Assembly: GCA_000436255.1 (NCBI GenBank)
Contig: HF990819.1
Coordinates: 1 to 17,924, forward strand
Length of the DNA: 17,924 nucleotides
Direction: 5' to 3'
DNA from: Clostridium sp. CAG:1193
GTDB taxonomy: Bacteria; Bacillota_I; Bacilli_A; RF39; UBA660
Made by a program: the position numbers and the translations under genes. The stretch's first letter is position 1, and each line of letters opens with the position of its first letter. The notes under the pieces are model-generated. The model was not told the DNA's origin, searched no databases, and saw only the letters and a program-made list of their open reading frames with translations. Of this stretch, positions 1-6,806 are shown in pieces.

Positions 1-1
1 A

Positions 2-706
2 GTAGTAAAAGATACAAAGACAGGTAAATCAGGGATGTGTACATTAACAGTAAAAGAAGAGCCACCAGTACCATCTGAAGGGGGAGAATATACAAAAGAT
101 ATAGGAGATTGTTATGAGACATTTAATGAACCGGTTGAATTGAAGAGTAGTGAAAAGAAAGCATTTGGTTATGATAGTTCATGCAACCCATATTATAGAT
201 CGTGTCGAACAGAAGAATGCGGAATAGAAAAATGGAAAGTTAATACTTGCACAAGGGAATGCTGCGGTACAGAAGATGTTAATGCAACATGTACAGACGC
301 TACATGCTGCGGAACAACAGGTACGTGCATAAAACGAAATATTTTTGGTAAATGTAAACAATATCAAGCGGCAACCTGTACGAATTCATGTTGTGGAACA
401 ACAAAAAAAAATAAAACATGTACAAAAGTAACATGTTGTGGAAAGACACCGATTTATTCTTATTGCAGTGTTCCTTCTTGTGGTCGTGCTCAATGTTGGT
501 ATACCCCATCAAAATATTATAGATATGGAGATGTTACATATAAAGGAACATTAAAGAGTACCGAAATTTATTTTTCATGTAGAGATGGTAAAAGAGATGT
601 GATAGTAACAACATATTGTACAGGTGTAAGATTTAAAAACATAATTGAACCATATAAGACATTTTCTATAAAGAAAAATAAAGTGCGATATACTGATGCA
701 TGTTAA
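2..706 (+). CDS. C-terminal part of a cysteine-rich surface/secreted protein (5' end outside window)
   Basis: The frame is open from the window edge, so the first ATG (35) is internal and the gene is 5'-truncated by the window. The first visible residues (VVKDTKTGKSGMCTLTVK) look like the last strand of a bacterial Ig-like domain, which often ends in a V.D..G....C.L.V pattern. After a short Pro/Gly linker comes a region with about 25 cysteines, organised around CxxxCCG/CxxxxCCG motifs at 248-325 and 377-460, then a tail rich in Tyr and Lys that ends in Cys as its last residue. So many Cys with few hydrophobic residues suggests an extracellular, disulfide-stabilised module, or a metal-binding one. 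No sortase motif or C-terminal membrane segment is present. I do not recognise the Cys-rich module and assign no function. No terminator separates it from the next promoter at 721. Confidence 0.8.
   Translation, partial: VVKDTKTGKSGMCTLTVKEEPPVPSEGGEYTKDIGDCYETFNEPVELKSSEKKAFGYDSSCNPYYRSCRTEECGIEKWKVNTCTRECCGTEDVNATCTDATCCGTTGTCIKRNIFGKCKQYQAATCTNSCCGTTKKNKTCTKVTCCGKTPIYSYCSVPSCGRAQCWYTPSKYYRYGDVTYKGTLKSTEIYFSCRDGKRDVIVTTYCTGVRFKNIIEPYKTFSIKKNKVRYTDAC
248..505 (+). repeat. Tandem duplicated Cys-rich unit, period about 43 codons
   Basis: The first unit starts at the TGC at 248 (CTRECCG ... CTDATCCG ... C) and the second at the TGT at 377 (CTNSCCG ... CTKVTCCG ... C), exactly 129 nt later. The order of CxxxCC then CxxxxCC is kept in both. 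The DNA has diverged, so this is an old protein-level duplication, not a recent DNA repeat. Confidence 0.7.
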
Positions 707-720
707 TTTGAAGCAAAAAT

Positions 721-748
721 TTGACAAAAAATGTAAAATGTGTATAAT
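721..748 (+). promoter_or_regulatory. Consensus sigma-A-type promoter for the lipoprotein at 776
   Basis: TTGACA (721-726), a 16-nt spacer and TATAAT (743-748) match the housekeeping consensus in both boxes. It shows that the ATG at 740 lies inside the promoter and is not the start. The following ribosome binding site is AAGGGGG at about 760-767. Confidence 0.8.
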
Positions 749-775
749 AATGACTATCAAAAGGGGGTAATTTTA

Positions 776-1507
776 ATGAAATTACAAAGAAATAATAAAT
801 ATAAAAACAAAATAGCAGCAGGATTATCAGCAATAATAATAGCAAGTACAGCATTAACTGGATGTGGGGAGTCAAATATAATTGATTACTTATTTGTTGA
901 GGTAACGCCAAATATATTACCAACGGATACACCTTCACCAACATCAACACCGGATCCAACACCAGAACCAACTCCAACAATAGAAGAGGATATAGAAACA
1001 TTAGGAATAATAAATGAAGAAGTTATGATATCTGATGAAGATAGATTTGGTTTAATATTTAGAATGCCTAATGGTAAAGAAAAAGTTGTTGAAACATTGT
1101 ATAATAGAGAAGGAAACAAATATACATTTTATGATGTATTTACAGAAATCCCAATAGTAACAGCAACAAACTGTACGCAGGACGAGCATTATCATATTCA
1201 TTACGATGAAGCAGAAATACTAGTGCCTTATTTTGAAGATGCAAAAATAGTAATGATAGGAGTACAATTTGATATAGAAAATTATGCTATAGCTTATATT
1301 GATGCAGATTTAGAGGAAAAAATGCCTTATTTTATAGAAAAACTTTACGGAAAAGAAATTGAAGGATTTATTAATTCTGAAGATTATTCGTTTACAAAAG
1401 AGCAACTAGCAGAACATTATATAGAGTTCTTTCCAAGAGAAAACAGAGTAACAGCAGAAGAGTTACAAACAGGGCTTGAAAAAGATAGTGCAAAAGTACT
1501 TAAGTAA
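776..1507 (+). CDS. Lipoprotein with Pro/Thr linker, unknown function
   Basis: Start at 776, after an AAGGGGG ribosome binding site; the in-frame ATG at 740 overlaps the -10 box. The 243-residue product has a basic N-terminus, a hydrophobic segment (about 13-28) and a lipobox L-T-G-C with Cys30, so it should be a lipid-anchored protein on the outer face of the membrane. Residues about 45-65 form a Pro/Thr/Asp-rich spacer (TPSPTSTPDPTPEPTPT), which usually lifts a domain through the wall. The remainder is an acidic alpha/beta domain with a His-rich patch (EHYHIHYDE) and many Tyr/Asp/Glu. I do not recognise the domain. It is transcribed from its own promoter and closed by a terminator, so it is a single-gene unit. 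Confidence 0.85.
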   Translation: MKLQRNNKYKNKIAAGLSAIIIASTALTGCGESNIIDYLFVEVTPNILPTDTPSPTSTPDPTPEPTPTIEEDIETLGIINEEVMISDEDRFGLIFRMPNGKEKVVETLYNREGNKYTFYDVFTEIPIVTATNCTQDEHYHIHYDEAEILVPYFEDAKIVMIGVQFDIENYAIAYIDADLEEKMPYFIEKLYGKEIEGFINSEDYSFTKEQLAEHYIEFFPRENRVTAEELQTGLEKDSAKVLK

Positions 1508-1535
1508 ATCACTTCAATTTGAAGTGATTTTTCTT
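1507..1535 (+). terminator. Intrinsic terminator after the lipoprotein
   Basis: AATCACTTCA (1507-1516) and TGAAGTGATT (1520-1529) form a perfect 10-bp stem with a 3-nt loop, followed by a T-rich run. The first stem base is the last base of the stop codon. Confidence 0.85.
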
Positions 1536-1562
1536 GAATTAAAAACGTATATATAGTATACT
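1534..1562 (+). promoter_or_regulatory. Promoter for the membrane protein at 1588
   Basis: TTGAAT (1534-1539), a 17-nt spacer and TATACT (1557-1562) give one mismatch per box. The ribosome binding site AGAGGTGA lies about 13 nt further on. The -35 overlaps the U-run of the preceding terminator. Confidence 0.6.
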
Positions 1563-1587
1563 TTCTATAGAATATAGAGGTGAATTT

Positions 1588-2508
1588 ATGAAAAAAGTTT
1601 ATATATTTATAATTATTTTATTGGTATTACTTGTTGGTAGTTTAACATTTTATAAGTTTGTTTATTTAAAAGGTAAACCTGTGAATAATGTTGATAAAAA
1701 TGTTGAAATGGTAAGAAAAGATGTAAAGAAGGAAGAAAAAGATGAAGTAACATATCAAAGCAATATAATTAACGATAATGTTTTATCTTCTTCTTATAAA
1801 ATAGATACAATTACTGGTAGTATTTATATAGATACTAAGGATAAAAAACTATATATAAGCGATACTACAAATAATATAACTGAAAAAATATCTGATACTT
1901 CTTTTGTGACTATGTATGTTACTGATAAAGATGAAATGTTTACTGCATATTTAATTTCTGAGAATAAAGAGATTTATTTTGTATATTTAATGGATGAAGA
2001 TATAAAAAATGTACGAGTTAATAAAATGAATACAGAATTTAAGGTAGAAAAATTCACTAATTTAAAATTTAAAACAAATTCATATATAGCCGATAGTGTT
2101 ATAGTTCTTGCAAGTGATGGATATATGTATGATTTAATTTCGGGTATGGGATATAGTTCTGATATTATTTCTTTAGACAATATGTATTATGTATATGGTG
2201 ATAAGACTATTGCTAATTCATATGGGTATATGCTTAAGAATGATAAAGATGAATATTATAAAATTAAGAACTATTTATATCTTTTAGATAATAAAGTTTT
2301 TGATGGAGTAAATGCATTAATAATTACTGATAAAAATGAATTAATATATTCTAAAAATGGATCTAATATAATTACTACTTATGGTAAGAAAGTAAGTGAA
2401 GTAAAAGTAAGTAAAGATGGAGATACATTAATAAATGCAACTATAGTATTTACTGATGGTACAAATATTAAAGTACATTCTATTAATTCTGAATATTTTG
2501 GTTTTTAA
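1588..2508 (+). CDS. Single-pass membrane-anchored extracytoplasmic protein, unknown function
   Basis: 306 residues, starting 6 nt after AGAGGTGA. Residues about 4-26 form one strong transmembrane helix after MKK; with Lys on both sides and no lipobox it is most likely an uncleaved anchor with the rest outside. A Lys/Glu-rich stalk (about 33-58) is followed by some 240 residues of short beta-strand-like segments rich in Tyr, Asp and Ser, with recurring forms such as D-G-Y-M-Y-D, D-K-N-E-L-I-Y and D-G-T-N-I-K. This spacing is reminiscent of a beta-propeller or RCC1-like sensor domain, but I cannot assign a family. It is flanked by its own promoter and terminator, so it appears monocistronic. 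Confidence 0.8.
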   Translation: MKKVYIFIIILLVLLVGSLTFYKFVYLKGKPVNNVDKNVEMVRKDVKKEEKDEVTYQSNIINDNVLSSSYKIDTITGSIYIDTKDKKLYISDTTNNITEKISDTSFVTMYVTDKDEMFTAYLISENKEIYFVYLMDEDIKNVRVNKMNTEFKVEKFTNLKFKTNSYIADSVIVLASDGYMYDLISGMGYSSDIISLDNMYYVYGDKTIANSYGYMLKNDKDEYYKIKNYLYLLDNKVFDGVNALIITDKNELIYSKNGSNIITTYGKKVSEVKVSKDGDTLINATIVFTDGTNIKVHSINSEYFGF

Positions 2509-2530
2509 ACACTATTTATTAGTGTTTTTT
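2507..2530 (+). terminator. Intrinsic terminator
   Basis: AAACACTA (2507-2514) pairs with TAGTGTTT (2520-2527) across a 5-nt loop, then runs into T's. Confidence 0.8.
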
Positions 2531-2562
2531 AAATTTCTAAAAAAGTAAAATAAGTCAAACTA

Positions 2563-2590
2563 TTGATTTTTACAAGAAAAAAAATATTAT
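2563..2590 (+). promoter_or_regulatory. Probable promoter of a decayed gene
   Basis: TTGATT (2563-2568), a 16-nt spacer and TATTAT (2585-2590), followed by a GGTG ribosome binding site at about 2609-2612. It points at the broken reading frame beginning about 2619. Confidence 0.45.
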
Positions 2591-2618
2591 AGTACTTAAA
2601 TTTATTGTGGTGATTAAG

Positions 2619-2767
2619 TTGTTGAAAATTATAATTTTTTAAGAGAAACTTGTGCATACGTTAATAGTTTTAAACTAGGTATTCCAGTAAGAGAAATGTC
2701 AGTTGAAGATGGTTCATTAATAGATATTAATAAATTATCTAGTGCACCTAAACTTATATTAAAGTAA
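2619..2767 (+). pseudogene. Short frameshifted gene remnant, unknown family
   Basis: After GGTGATT and a possible TTG start (2619), the frame reads LLKIIIF and stops at 2640-2642, inside a T-run. The neighbouring frame continues without a stop from there, as LRETCAYVNSFKLGIPVR and a further 27 or so residues, to a double stop at 2765-2770. One extra T in the run would join the two, so a +1/-2 slip in a homopolymer is the simplest explanation. The downstream piece has protein-like composition and a weak hairpin after it. I do not recognise the family. It could also be two unrelated bits of decayed sequence. The 353 nt between 2509 and 2861 hold only this remnant, its promoter and a weak terminator. 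Confidence 0.35.
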
Positions 2768-2776
2768 TAAGAAATG

Positions 2777-2804
2777 TAGATATAAAATTATCTATATTTT
2801 TTTT
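2777..2804 (+). terminator. Weak hairpin with long T-run
   Basis: TAGATA (2777-2782) pairs with TATCTA (2789-2794) across 6 nt, followed by TATTTTTTTT. The stem is short and AT-rich, but the T-run makes a terminator plausible. Confidence 0.45.
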
Positions 2805-2835
2805 AAAACATAGTTATTCAGCATGAAAATATGTA

Positions 2836-2844
2836 TGATATAAT
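2836..2844 (+). promoter_or_regulatory. Extended -10 promoter for the broken Ham1-like gene
   Basis: TG-A-TATAAT with GGAGG (2853-2857) just before the ATG at 2862. No convincing -35 is present. The expression signals of this dead gene are still intact. Confidence 0.55.
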
Positions 2845-2861
2845 GTGATTGTGGAGGTATG

Positions 2862-3201
2862 ATGAATAAAATAGTTTTTGTTACGGGAAACAAACATAAA
2901 TTGGAAATATGTATTTAATCAAATTGGAACAGAAGGTATACTAAAATTGTTGGAGAAAAAAGATAATAGAAAAGGTAAATCTATAGAAGTATTGGCTTAT
3001 GCTAGTCCAAATGGTGATTTTAAAACCTTTAGGATGGATACTGATTTTATTATTGGTACATCTTCAAAAGGTACAGGCAGTGTTATGGACAAATTAATGG
3101 AAATAAAGGGTCAGAAAGCTAATTATGGGAGTTTAAGCCTTGAAGAAAAACTCAAATGGTGGAAAAGTGAAGATAATTATTTTCATGAATTTTCAAAGTA
3201 G
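2862..3201 (+). pseudogene. Broken Ham1/RdgB-type XTP/dITP (non-canonical purine NTP) pyrophosphatase
   Basis: The ATG at 2862, after GGAGG, reads MNKIVFVTGNKHKLE, the signature N-terminus of the Ham1/ITPA/RdgB family (KIVFVTGN.xKL.E, substrate-binding loop). That frame stops at 2916-2918. The next frame carries on as INWKYVFNQIGTEGILKLL and matches the middle and end of the family: the GxEGxxxLL helix, then an LAYASPNGD strand pair, and a final LSLEEK like the MSxEEKNxxSHR region. Family members are about 190-200 residues; about 70-80 codons between the N-terminal loop and the IKW/FL region are missing, including the catalytic acidic segment, and the join is out of frame. The C-terminal SHR motif is also lost. 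The 3' frame (107 codons from a TTG at 2878) could be read as a separate gene, but it lacks the nucleotide-binding start. In cells the intact enzyme cleans dITP/XTP from the pool; this copy should be inactive. Confidence 0.7.
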
Positions 3202-3248
3202 TTTATTAATAAAGAGAGCAATATAAAGTAAAAAATTATAAAAATACA

Positions 3249-3257
3249 TGTTATAAT
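3249..3257 (+). promoter_or_regulatory. Extended -10 promoter for the ATP-grasp/glycosyltransferase operon
   Basis: TG-T-TATAAT, with the ATG only 16 nt beyond the box and GGGTGAT as the ribosome binding site. The stretch from TGTTATAATTAAATGGGTGA is identical to that upstream of 5735. Confidence 0.6.
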
Positions 3258-3273
3258 TAAATGGGTGATATAA

Positions 3274-4242
3274 ATGGATAGAATTAAAGGTTATTATAAA
3301 AGAATGGATGAGGTTGCAAGAAAAGAAAATAAAAATACTATATTAATGATAATAGATATGCTTATATGGTATGTGTTTTATGGTGCAACATTAACTGATT
3401 ACTTAAATTATGAGTTTTATGATAGAAGTTTTAAAGAAAGAATTAGATATGCAGTTGTAAGAACTCAAAATAAGTTTTATAAAAGGGTAAGTCCAAGTGA
3501 ATATAAAGAGTTTTTTACAATTAAGCCTAATTTTTTAAATAATTTTAAAGAGTATGTAAATAGATCTTATTACACTCCTGATATGGGTATAGATAAACTA
3601 AAGGATTTTTTAAAAAATAATAAAGAATTTATGATTAAACCTGTTGATGGACTTGGTGGACATGGAGTAAAAAAAGTTAAATCTAGTAGTATTAAAGATG
3701 CTTACAAGTTTAATAAAAAACTTGAAAGTGAAAGACTTTTTATTGAAGAGTTAATAGTGCAACATAGAAGAATGAATATGTTATGTAAAAGTTCAGTTAA
3801 TACTATTAGAATTATGACATTTGTAAATAATGGTAAAAGTGAAGTATTGTATGCAGCATTAAGGGTGGGTAATGGTAAAAGTGAAGTCGATAATTTCCAC
3901 GCTGGTGGTATGGGTATTAGTATTGATACAAAAACTGGTAAATTAAAAGGTGTTGGAATAGATAAAGATTTAAATAAGTTTAAAAAGCACCCTGTTACTA
4001 ATGTTACTTTTAATAATTTTGAAATACCTTATTGGAATGAAGTTAAATCACTTGTATTAAAGTGTGCTAAAATAAATACTAATATTAAAGTAGTTGGATG
4101 GGATGTTGCTATAACTAATAAGGGTCCAGTTTTAGTTGAAGGTAATAGACGTCCTGGATTTGATCTTATTCAAGTACTATCTAGAAAAGGTAGAAAAGAT
4201 ATAATGGAACATGTTAATAATGAATTAAAAAAGAATAAGTAG
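3274..4242 (+). CDS. ATP-grasp enzyme of the sugar-transfer-associated type
   Basis: 322 residues, started by GGGTGAT seven nt upstream of ATG. The fold is visible from the ATP-binding strand FMIKPVDGLGGHGV (Lys122, then a Gly-rich loop about 126-131), the central NTIRIMTFV strand, a GWDVAI segment and the metal-binding LVEGNRRPG (Glu289, Asn291). This set fits the ATPgrasp_ST group, which sits next to glycosyltransferases in polysaccharide loci and is expected to ligate an amino acid or other carboxylate to an amine using ATP. A hydrophobic stretch near residues 24-40 is part of the family's N-terminal region and may associate with the membrane. It is the first gene of an operon, 7 nt before a GT4 gene. 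Substrate unknown; the surface-glycan role is inference from the neighbour. Confidence 0.8.
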   Translation: MDRIKGYYKRMDEVARKENKNTILMIIDMLIWYVFYGATLTDYLNYEFYDRSFKERIRYAVVRTQNKFYKRVSPSEYKEFFTIKPNFLNNFKEYVNRSYYTPDMGIDKLKDFLKNNKEFMIKPVDGLGGHGVKKVKSSSIKDAYKFNKKLESERLFIEELIVQHRRMNMLCKSSVNTIRIMTFVNNGKSEVLYAALRVGNGKSEVDNFHAGGMGISIDTKTGKLKGVGIDKDLNKFKKHPVTNVTFNNFEIPYWNEVKSLVLKCAKINTNIKVVGWDVAITNKGPVLVEGNRRPGFDLIQVLSRKGRKDIMEHVNNELKKNK

Positions 4243-4249
4243 GTGTGTT

Positions 4250-5407
4250 ATGGATAAACTTAAAATATTAATAATACCAAGTTGGTATCCAAATAAAAAA
4301 GATCCTTTATGGGGAAATTATTTTATAAAACAGGCTATCGCATTAAGTGAATATGCTAGTGTTTCTATGCTTCATATAAATAGAGTTGGTCTAAAAGAAA
4401 TAAACAACTTAATAAAAGAAAGAAAAAATGATGGATATGATAAAGAAAAATATCCATTTGACTTTTATCAAAAAACAATTATAAATTATAAAGCAGTAAG
4501 TTTGAATTATTCTTTCAAAAAGTATGCTAAATGTGCATATAAAGCTTATAAGAAACTTGAAAATGTTATTGGCAGACCTGATATTATTTTAGTTGAAAGT
4601 GCATTGCCAGCTGGTCTTGCTGCAAAATATATAAAAGAAAAAGAAGGCATTCCTTATATAGTTCATGAGCATTCTTTAGATGTAATGAATAGTCCATATT
4701 ATAAAGATTATGTAAAAGAAATAATTAACTGTTCTGATGGTTATATGGCTGTAAATAATAATATAAAAGATAAAATAGAAAGTATAAGTAAAATTAATTG
4801 TAAAATAGTACCTAATTTTATAGATTGTAAAAAGTTTGATTTAAAAAAGAATGAAAACAAAGATAATTTTACACTTATTAATATATCAAATTTTTATAAA
4901 GTAAAAGCATTAGATGTGCTTTTAAAAGCATTAAATATTGTAGTAAATGAAAAATGTTATAAAGATGTATTTTTAAATATTGTTGGAACAGGGGACTATA
5001 AAGATTATTATGAAAGCATTTCACGTAGTTTAAACTTAGATGATAATGTTAAATTTATGGGATATATAAATAATGATGAACTTCCTAAAATATTAAATAG
5101 TGCAGATGTTCTTTGTGTTTCTAGTACATTTGAAACATTTTGTATTCCTATTGTTGAAGCGTTTTCATCTGGTATACCAGTAATAACTACTAATTGTACT
5201 GGACCTATGGAAATAGTTAATAAAGATAATAGTATAGTAGTAAATATAGGTGATATAGAAAGTTATGCGGATGCAATAATTAAAATGAAAACAAATTATA
5301 ATAAATATAATAAAAACTTAATAAAAAAATACGCTTATAATAAATATGATAAAAGCGTAGTTTGTAAAAATATAATTGAAATAGCTAAAAATATAATAAA
5401 CAAATAA
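4250..5407 (+). CDS. GT4-family glycosyltransferase
   Basis: 385 residues, with AGGTGTG just before the ATG and only 7 nt after the ATP-grasp stop, so co-transcribed. The N-terminal half starts ILIIPSWYPNKKDPLWGNYFI, the usual acceptor-side beginning of GT4 enzymes (WYP...GxF), with the ALPAGLAAKYI and IPYIVHEHSL segments following. The C-terminal half has VPNFID, the LNIVGTGD strand, VKFMGYI and the donor-binding EX7E signature (Glu295 in ETFCIPIVEAFSSG, second Glu303). It should be a retaining GT-B enzyme that transfers a sugar from a nucleotide-sugar at the cytoplasmic face of the membrane; donor and acceptor cannot be read. The gene ends with its stop codon directly abutting the stop of a minus-strand gene. 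Confidence 0.88.
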   Translation: MDKLKILIIPSWYPNKKDPLWGNYFIKQAIALSEYASVSMLHINRVGLKEINNLIKERKNDGYDKEKYPFDFYQKTIINYKAVSLNYSFKKYAKCAYKAYKKLENVIGRPDIILVESALPAGLAAKYIKEKEGIPYIVHEHSLDVMNSPYYKDYVKEIINCSDGYMAVNNNIKDKIESISKINCKIVPNFIDCKKFDLKKNENKDNFTLINISNFYKVKALDVLLKALNIVVNEKCYKDVFLNIVGTGDYKDYYESISRSLNLDDNVKFMGYINNDELPKILNSADVLCVSSTFETFCIPIVEAFSSGIPVITTNCTGPMEIVNKDNSIVVNIGDIESYADAIIKMKTNYNKYNKNLIKKYAYNKYDKSVVCKNIIEIAKNIINK

Positions 5408-5659
5408 TTACATCATATGCATTGAATTAGGATACATGTTTGAATAATTATCATTTAAACTTGTATTGTATCCTATATTATCTTGATTATATAATCCGTT
5501 TGTTTCTAATCTAGATATTCTGCTATCTAATCTTTTTAATTGTCTTTCAATTGAACTTAATCTAATTTCTAAATCATTTGCATTTGGCATGTTAGGATAC
5601 ATACCAGGCATACCCATATTATATGGCATAAACATTGGATTATCTCTATTTGATTTCAT
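5408..5659 (-). CDS. Small Met/Asn/Pro-rich coiled-coil protein
   Basis: 83 residues read from 5659 down to 5408, with AGGTGAG ahead of the ATG on the minus strand. The N-terminus is rich in Met, Pro, Asn and Tyr (MFMPYNMGMPGMYPNMP). Residues about 28-54 form a short heptad helix (LEIRLSSIERQLKRLDSRISRLE). The tail is again Asn/Tyr/Met-rich. This layout (Pro/Tyr-rich head plus a 25-residue IER..LxRLxxRIxRLE helix) recurs in small Bacillota proteins of unknown function, some of them surface- or spore-associated. The promoter may be a TATACT at 5690-5685 (minus). Its TAA and the TAA of the plus-strand glycosyltransferase are directly adjacent, with no room for a terminator. Confidence 0.75.
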   Translation of the reverse strand: MKSNRDNPMFMPYNMGMPGMYPNMPNANDLEIRLSSIERQLKRLDSRISRLETNGLYNQDNIGYNTSLNDNYSNMYPNSMHMM

Positions 5660-5710
5660 AACTCACCTAAAAACCTTTCATTAAAGTATATGCAATAAGT
5701 ATAAATGGTG

Positions 5711-5719
5711 TGTTATAAT
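5711..5719 (+). promoter_or_regulatory. Extended -10 promoter for the transglutaminase-like gene
   Basis: TG-T-TATAAT; GGGTGA (5725-5730) is the ribosome binding site and the ATG is at 5735. The in-frame ATG at 5723 overlaps this ribosome binding site, so it is not the start. Confidence 0.6.
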
Positions 5720-5734
5720 TAAATGGGTGAATTT

Positions 5735-6805
5735 ATGAAAAAAGTTGTTTTTGTATTAATTATAATACTTACTCTTATAGGAGTATTTGTTTATAAAGAT
5801 GATAAAGTAGATAAAATGCTAAAAGAAGAGTATACTTCAAAATATAAAATAAATGATTTATATAATTCAAAAGAAATAGCATATAGATCTTTATCTAGTG
5901 ATGAAGCTAAAATCTATGATAAAATAATTAATGAAATTATAAATTTTAATTCGAAAATAACTATTAACTTATCAAAGTATAATTATAATAATCCATATTT
6001 AAATTTTGATAAATTAGAAGAAATAATAGATGCAATTAGCATAGATCATCCAGAATTTATATATTTTGGTTATCCAAGTCTTAATGTAAATGGTAATAGT
6101 AATAAAGTAAATATAACTATTCATTATGTAATGGATGAAAACACTTATAAAAATTCTATTAATCTTATTAAAGATGAGATAGATAAGATTAAAGTTTCTA
6201 CTAAAGATATGGATGAATATGAGAAAATAAAGTATGTTTATGAATATTTAGGCTTTAAAAACAATTATGGAAAAATAAATGATCCTATGGCTCAATCTGC
6301 ATATTCTGCGTTTGATAGTAAATATAGTCCAGTGTGCGCTGGATATGCAAAAGCAAGTGAGTTAATATTTAATAATATAGGGGTAACTTCGTTATTAACT
6401 ATTGGAGAGTTAAAAACAGGGTTATTTGCATCTGGCTCACATGCATGGAACATAGTAAAAATAAAGAATAAATATTATAATTATGATGTTACACAAAGTA
6501 GTGGACTAAAAAAAGATAATAACATTTCACATATGGGTTTATTAAGTATGAAGAAAAAAAACTTTGTTATACTTTATAAGAATATAGTACCTAATATTAG
6601 TTATGGTTATGATTATTATAAAATAAATAACTTAGAATTTAGTACTAAAGATTTATATAAATTAAAAGATAATAATGACAAGTATATTGAACTTAGAATA
6701 AAAGATATAACAAGATTTAAATTAGAATTTAATAATATAAAAGATGAACTTGGTATAAAAAATTATAGATATAATTCTGATATAGTACTTTTAGAAAGGA
6801 ATTAA
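5735..6805 (+). CDS. Membrane-anchored transglutaminase-like (papain-fold) protein
   Basis: 356 residues. I choose the ATG at 5735 because GGGTGA lies right before it and MKK plus a hydrophobic helix (about 4-20) follows. After the anchor comes an alpha-helical region (about 40-165), then the transglutaminase-like core. The catalytic Cys201 is in SPVCAGYAKASELIF, His236 in GSHAWNIVKI and Asp251 in YYNYDVT, the full Cys-His-Asp triad in its usual order. Many bacterial proteins of this kind are extracellular and act on peptide or wall material, as hydrolases or cross-linkers; the substrate here is unknown. It sits one base before trmB, so the two genes are probably co-transcribed although their roles look unrelated. 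The last 70 residues are a Lys/Tyr-rich extension not needed for the triad. Confidence 0.83.
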   Translation: MKKVVFVLIIILTLIGVFVYKDDKVDKMLKEEYTSKYKINDLYNSKEIAYRSLSSDEAKIYDKIINEIINFNSKITINLSKYNYNNPYLNFDKLEEIIDAISIDHPEFIYFGYPSLNVNGNSNKVNITIHYVMDENTYKNSINLIKDEIDKIKVSTKDMDEYEKIKYVYEYLGFKNNYGKINDPMAQSAYSAFDSKYSPVCAGYAKASELIFNNIGVTSLLTIGELKTGLFASGSHAWNIVKIKNKYYNYDVTQSSGLKKDNNISHMGLLSMKKKNFVILYKNIVPNISYGYDYYKINNLEFSTKDLYKLKDNNDKYIELRIKDITRFKLEFNNIKDELGIKNYRYNSDIVLLERN

Positions 6806-6806
6806 A

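Noticed and set aside
740..775. Longer start (ATG at 740) for the lipoprotein
   Set aside because: This ATG lies within the consensus -10 region (743-748), so it would not be transcribed; the lipoprotein signal begins properly at 776 with a strong ribosome binding site.
886..1119. Minus-strand open frame opposite the Pro/Thr linker
   Set aside because: It is the mirror of the repetitive ACA/CCA codons of the plus-strand linker, has no ribosome binding site, and low-complexity Gly/Val/Ser content.
2878..3201. Separate hypothetical gene from a TTG start
   Set aside because: The preceding ATG at 2862 with GGAGG reads a Ham1 N-terminus in the neighbouring frame and this frame continues the same family, so a broken single gene explains both better.
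5723..5734. Longer start (ATG at 5723) for the transglutaminase-like protein
   Set aside because: It overlaps the GGGTGA ribosome binding site that serves the ATG at 5735, and lies only 4 nt past the -10 box.
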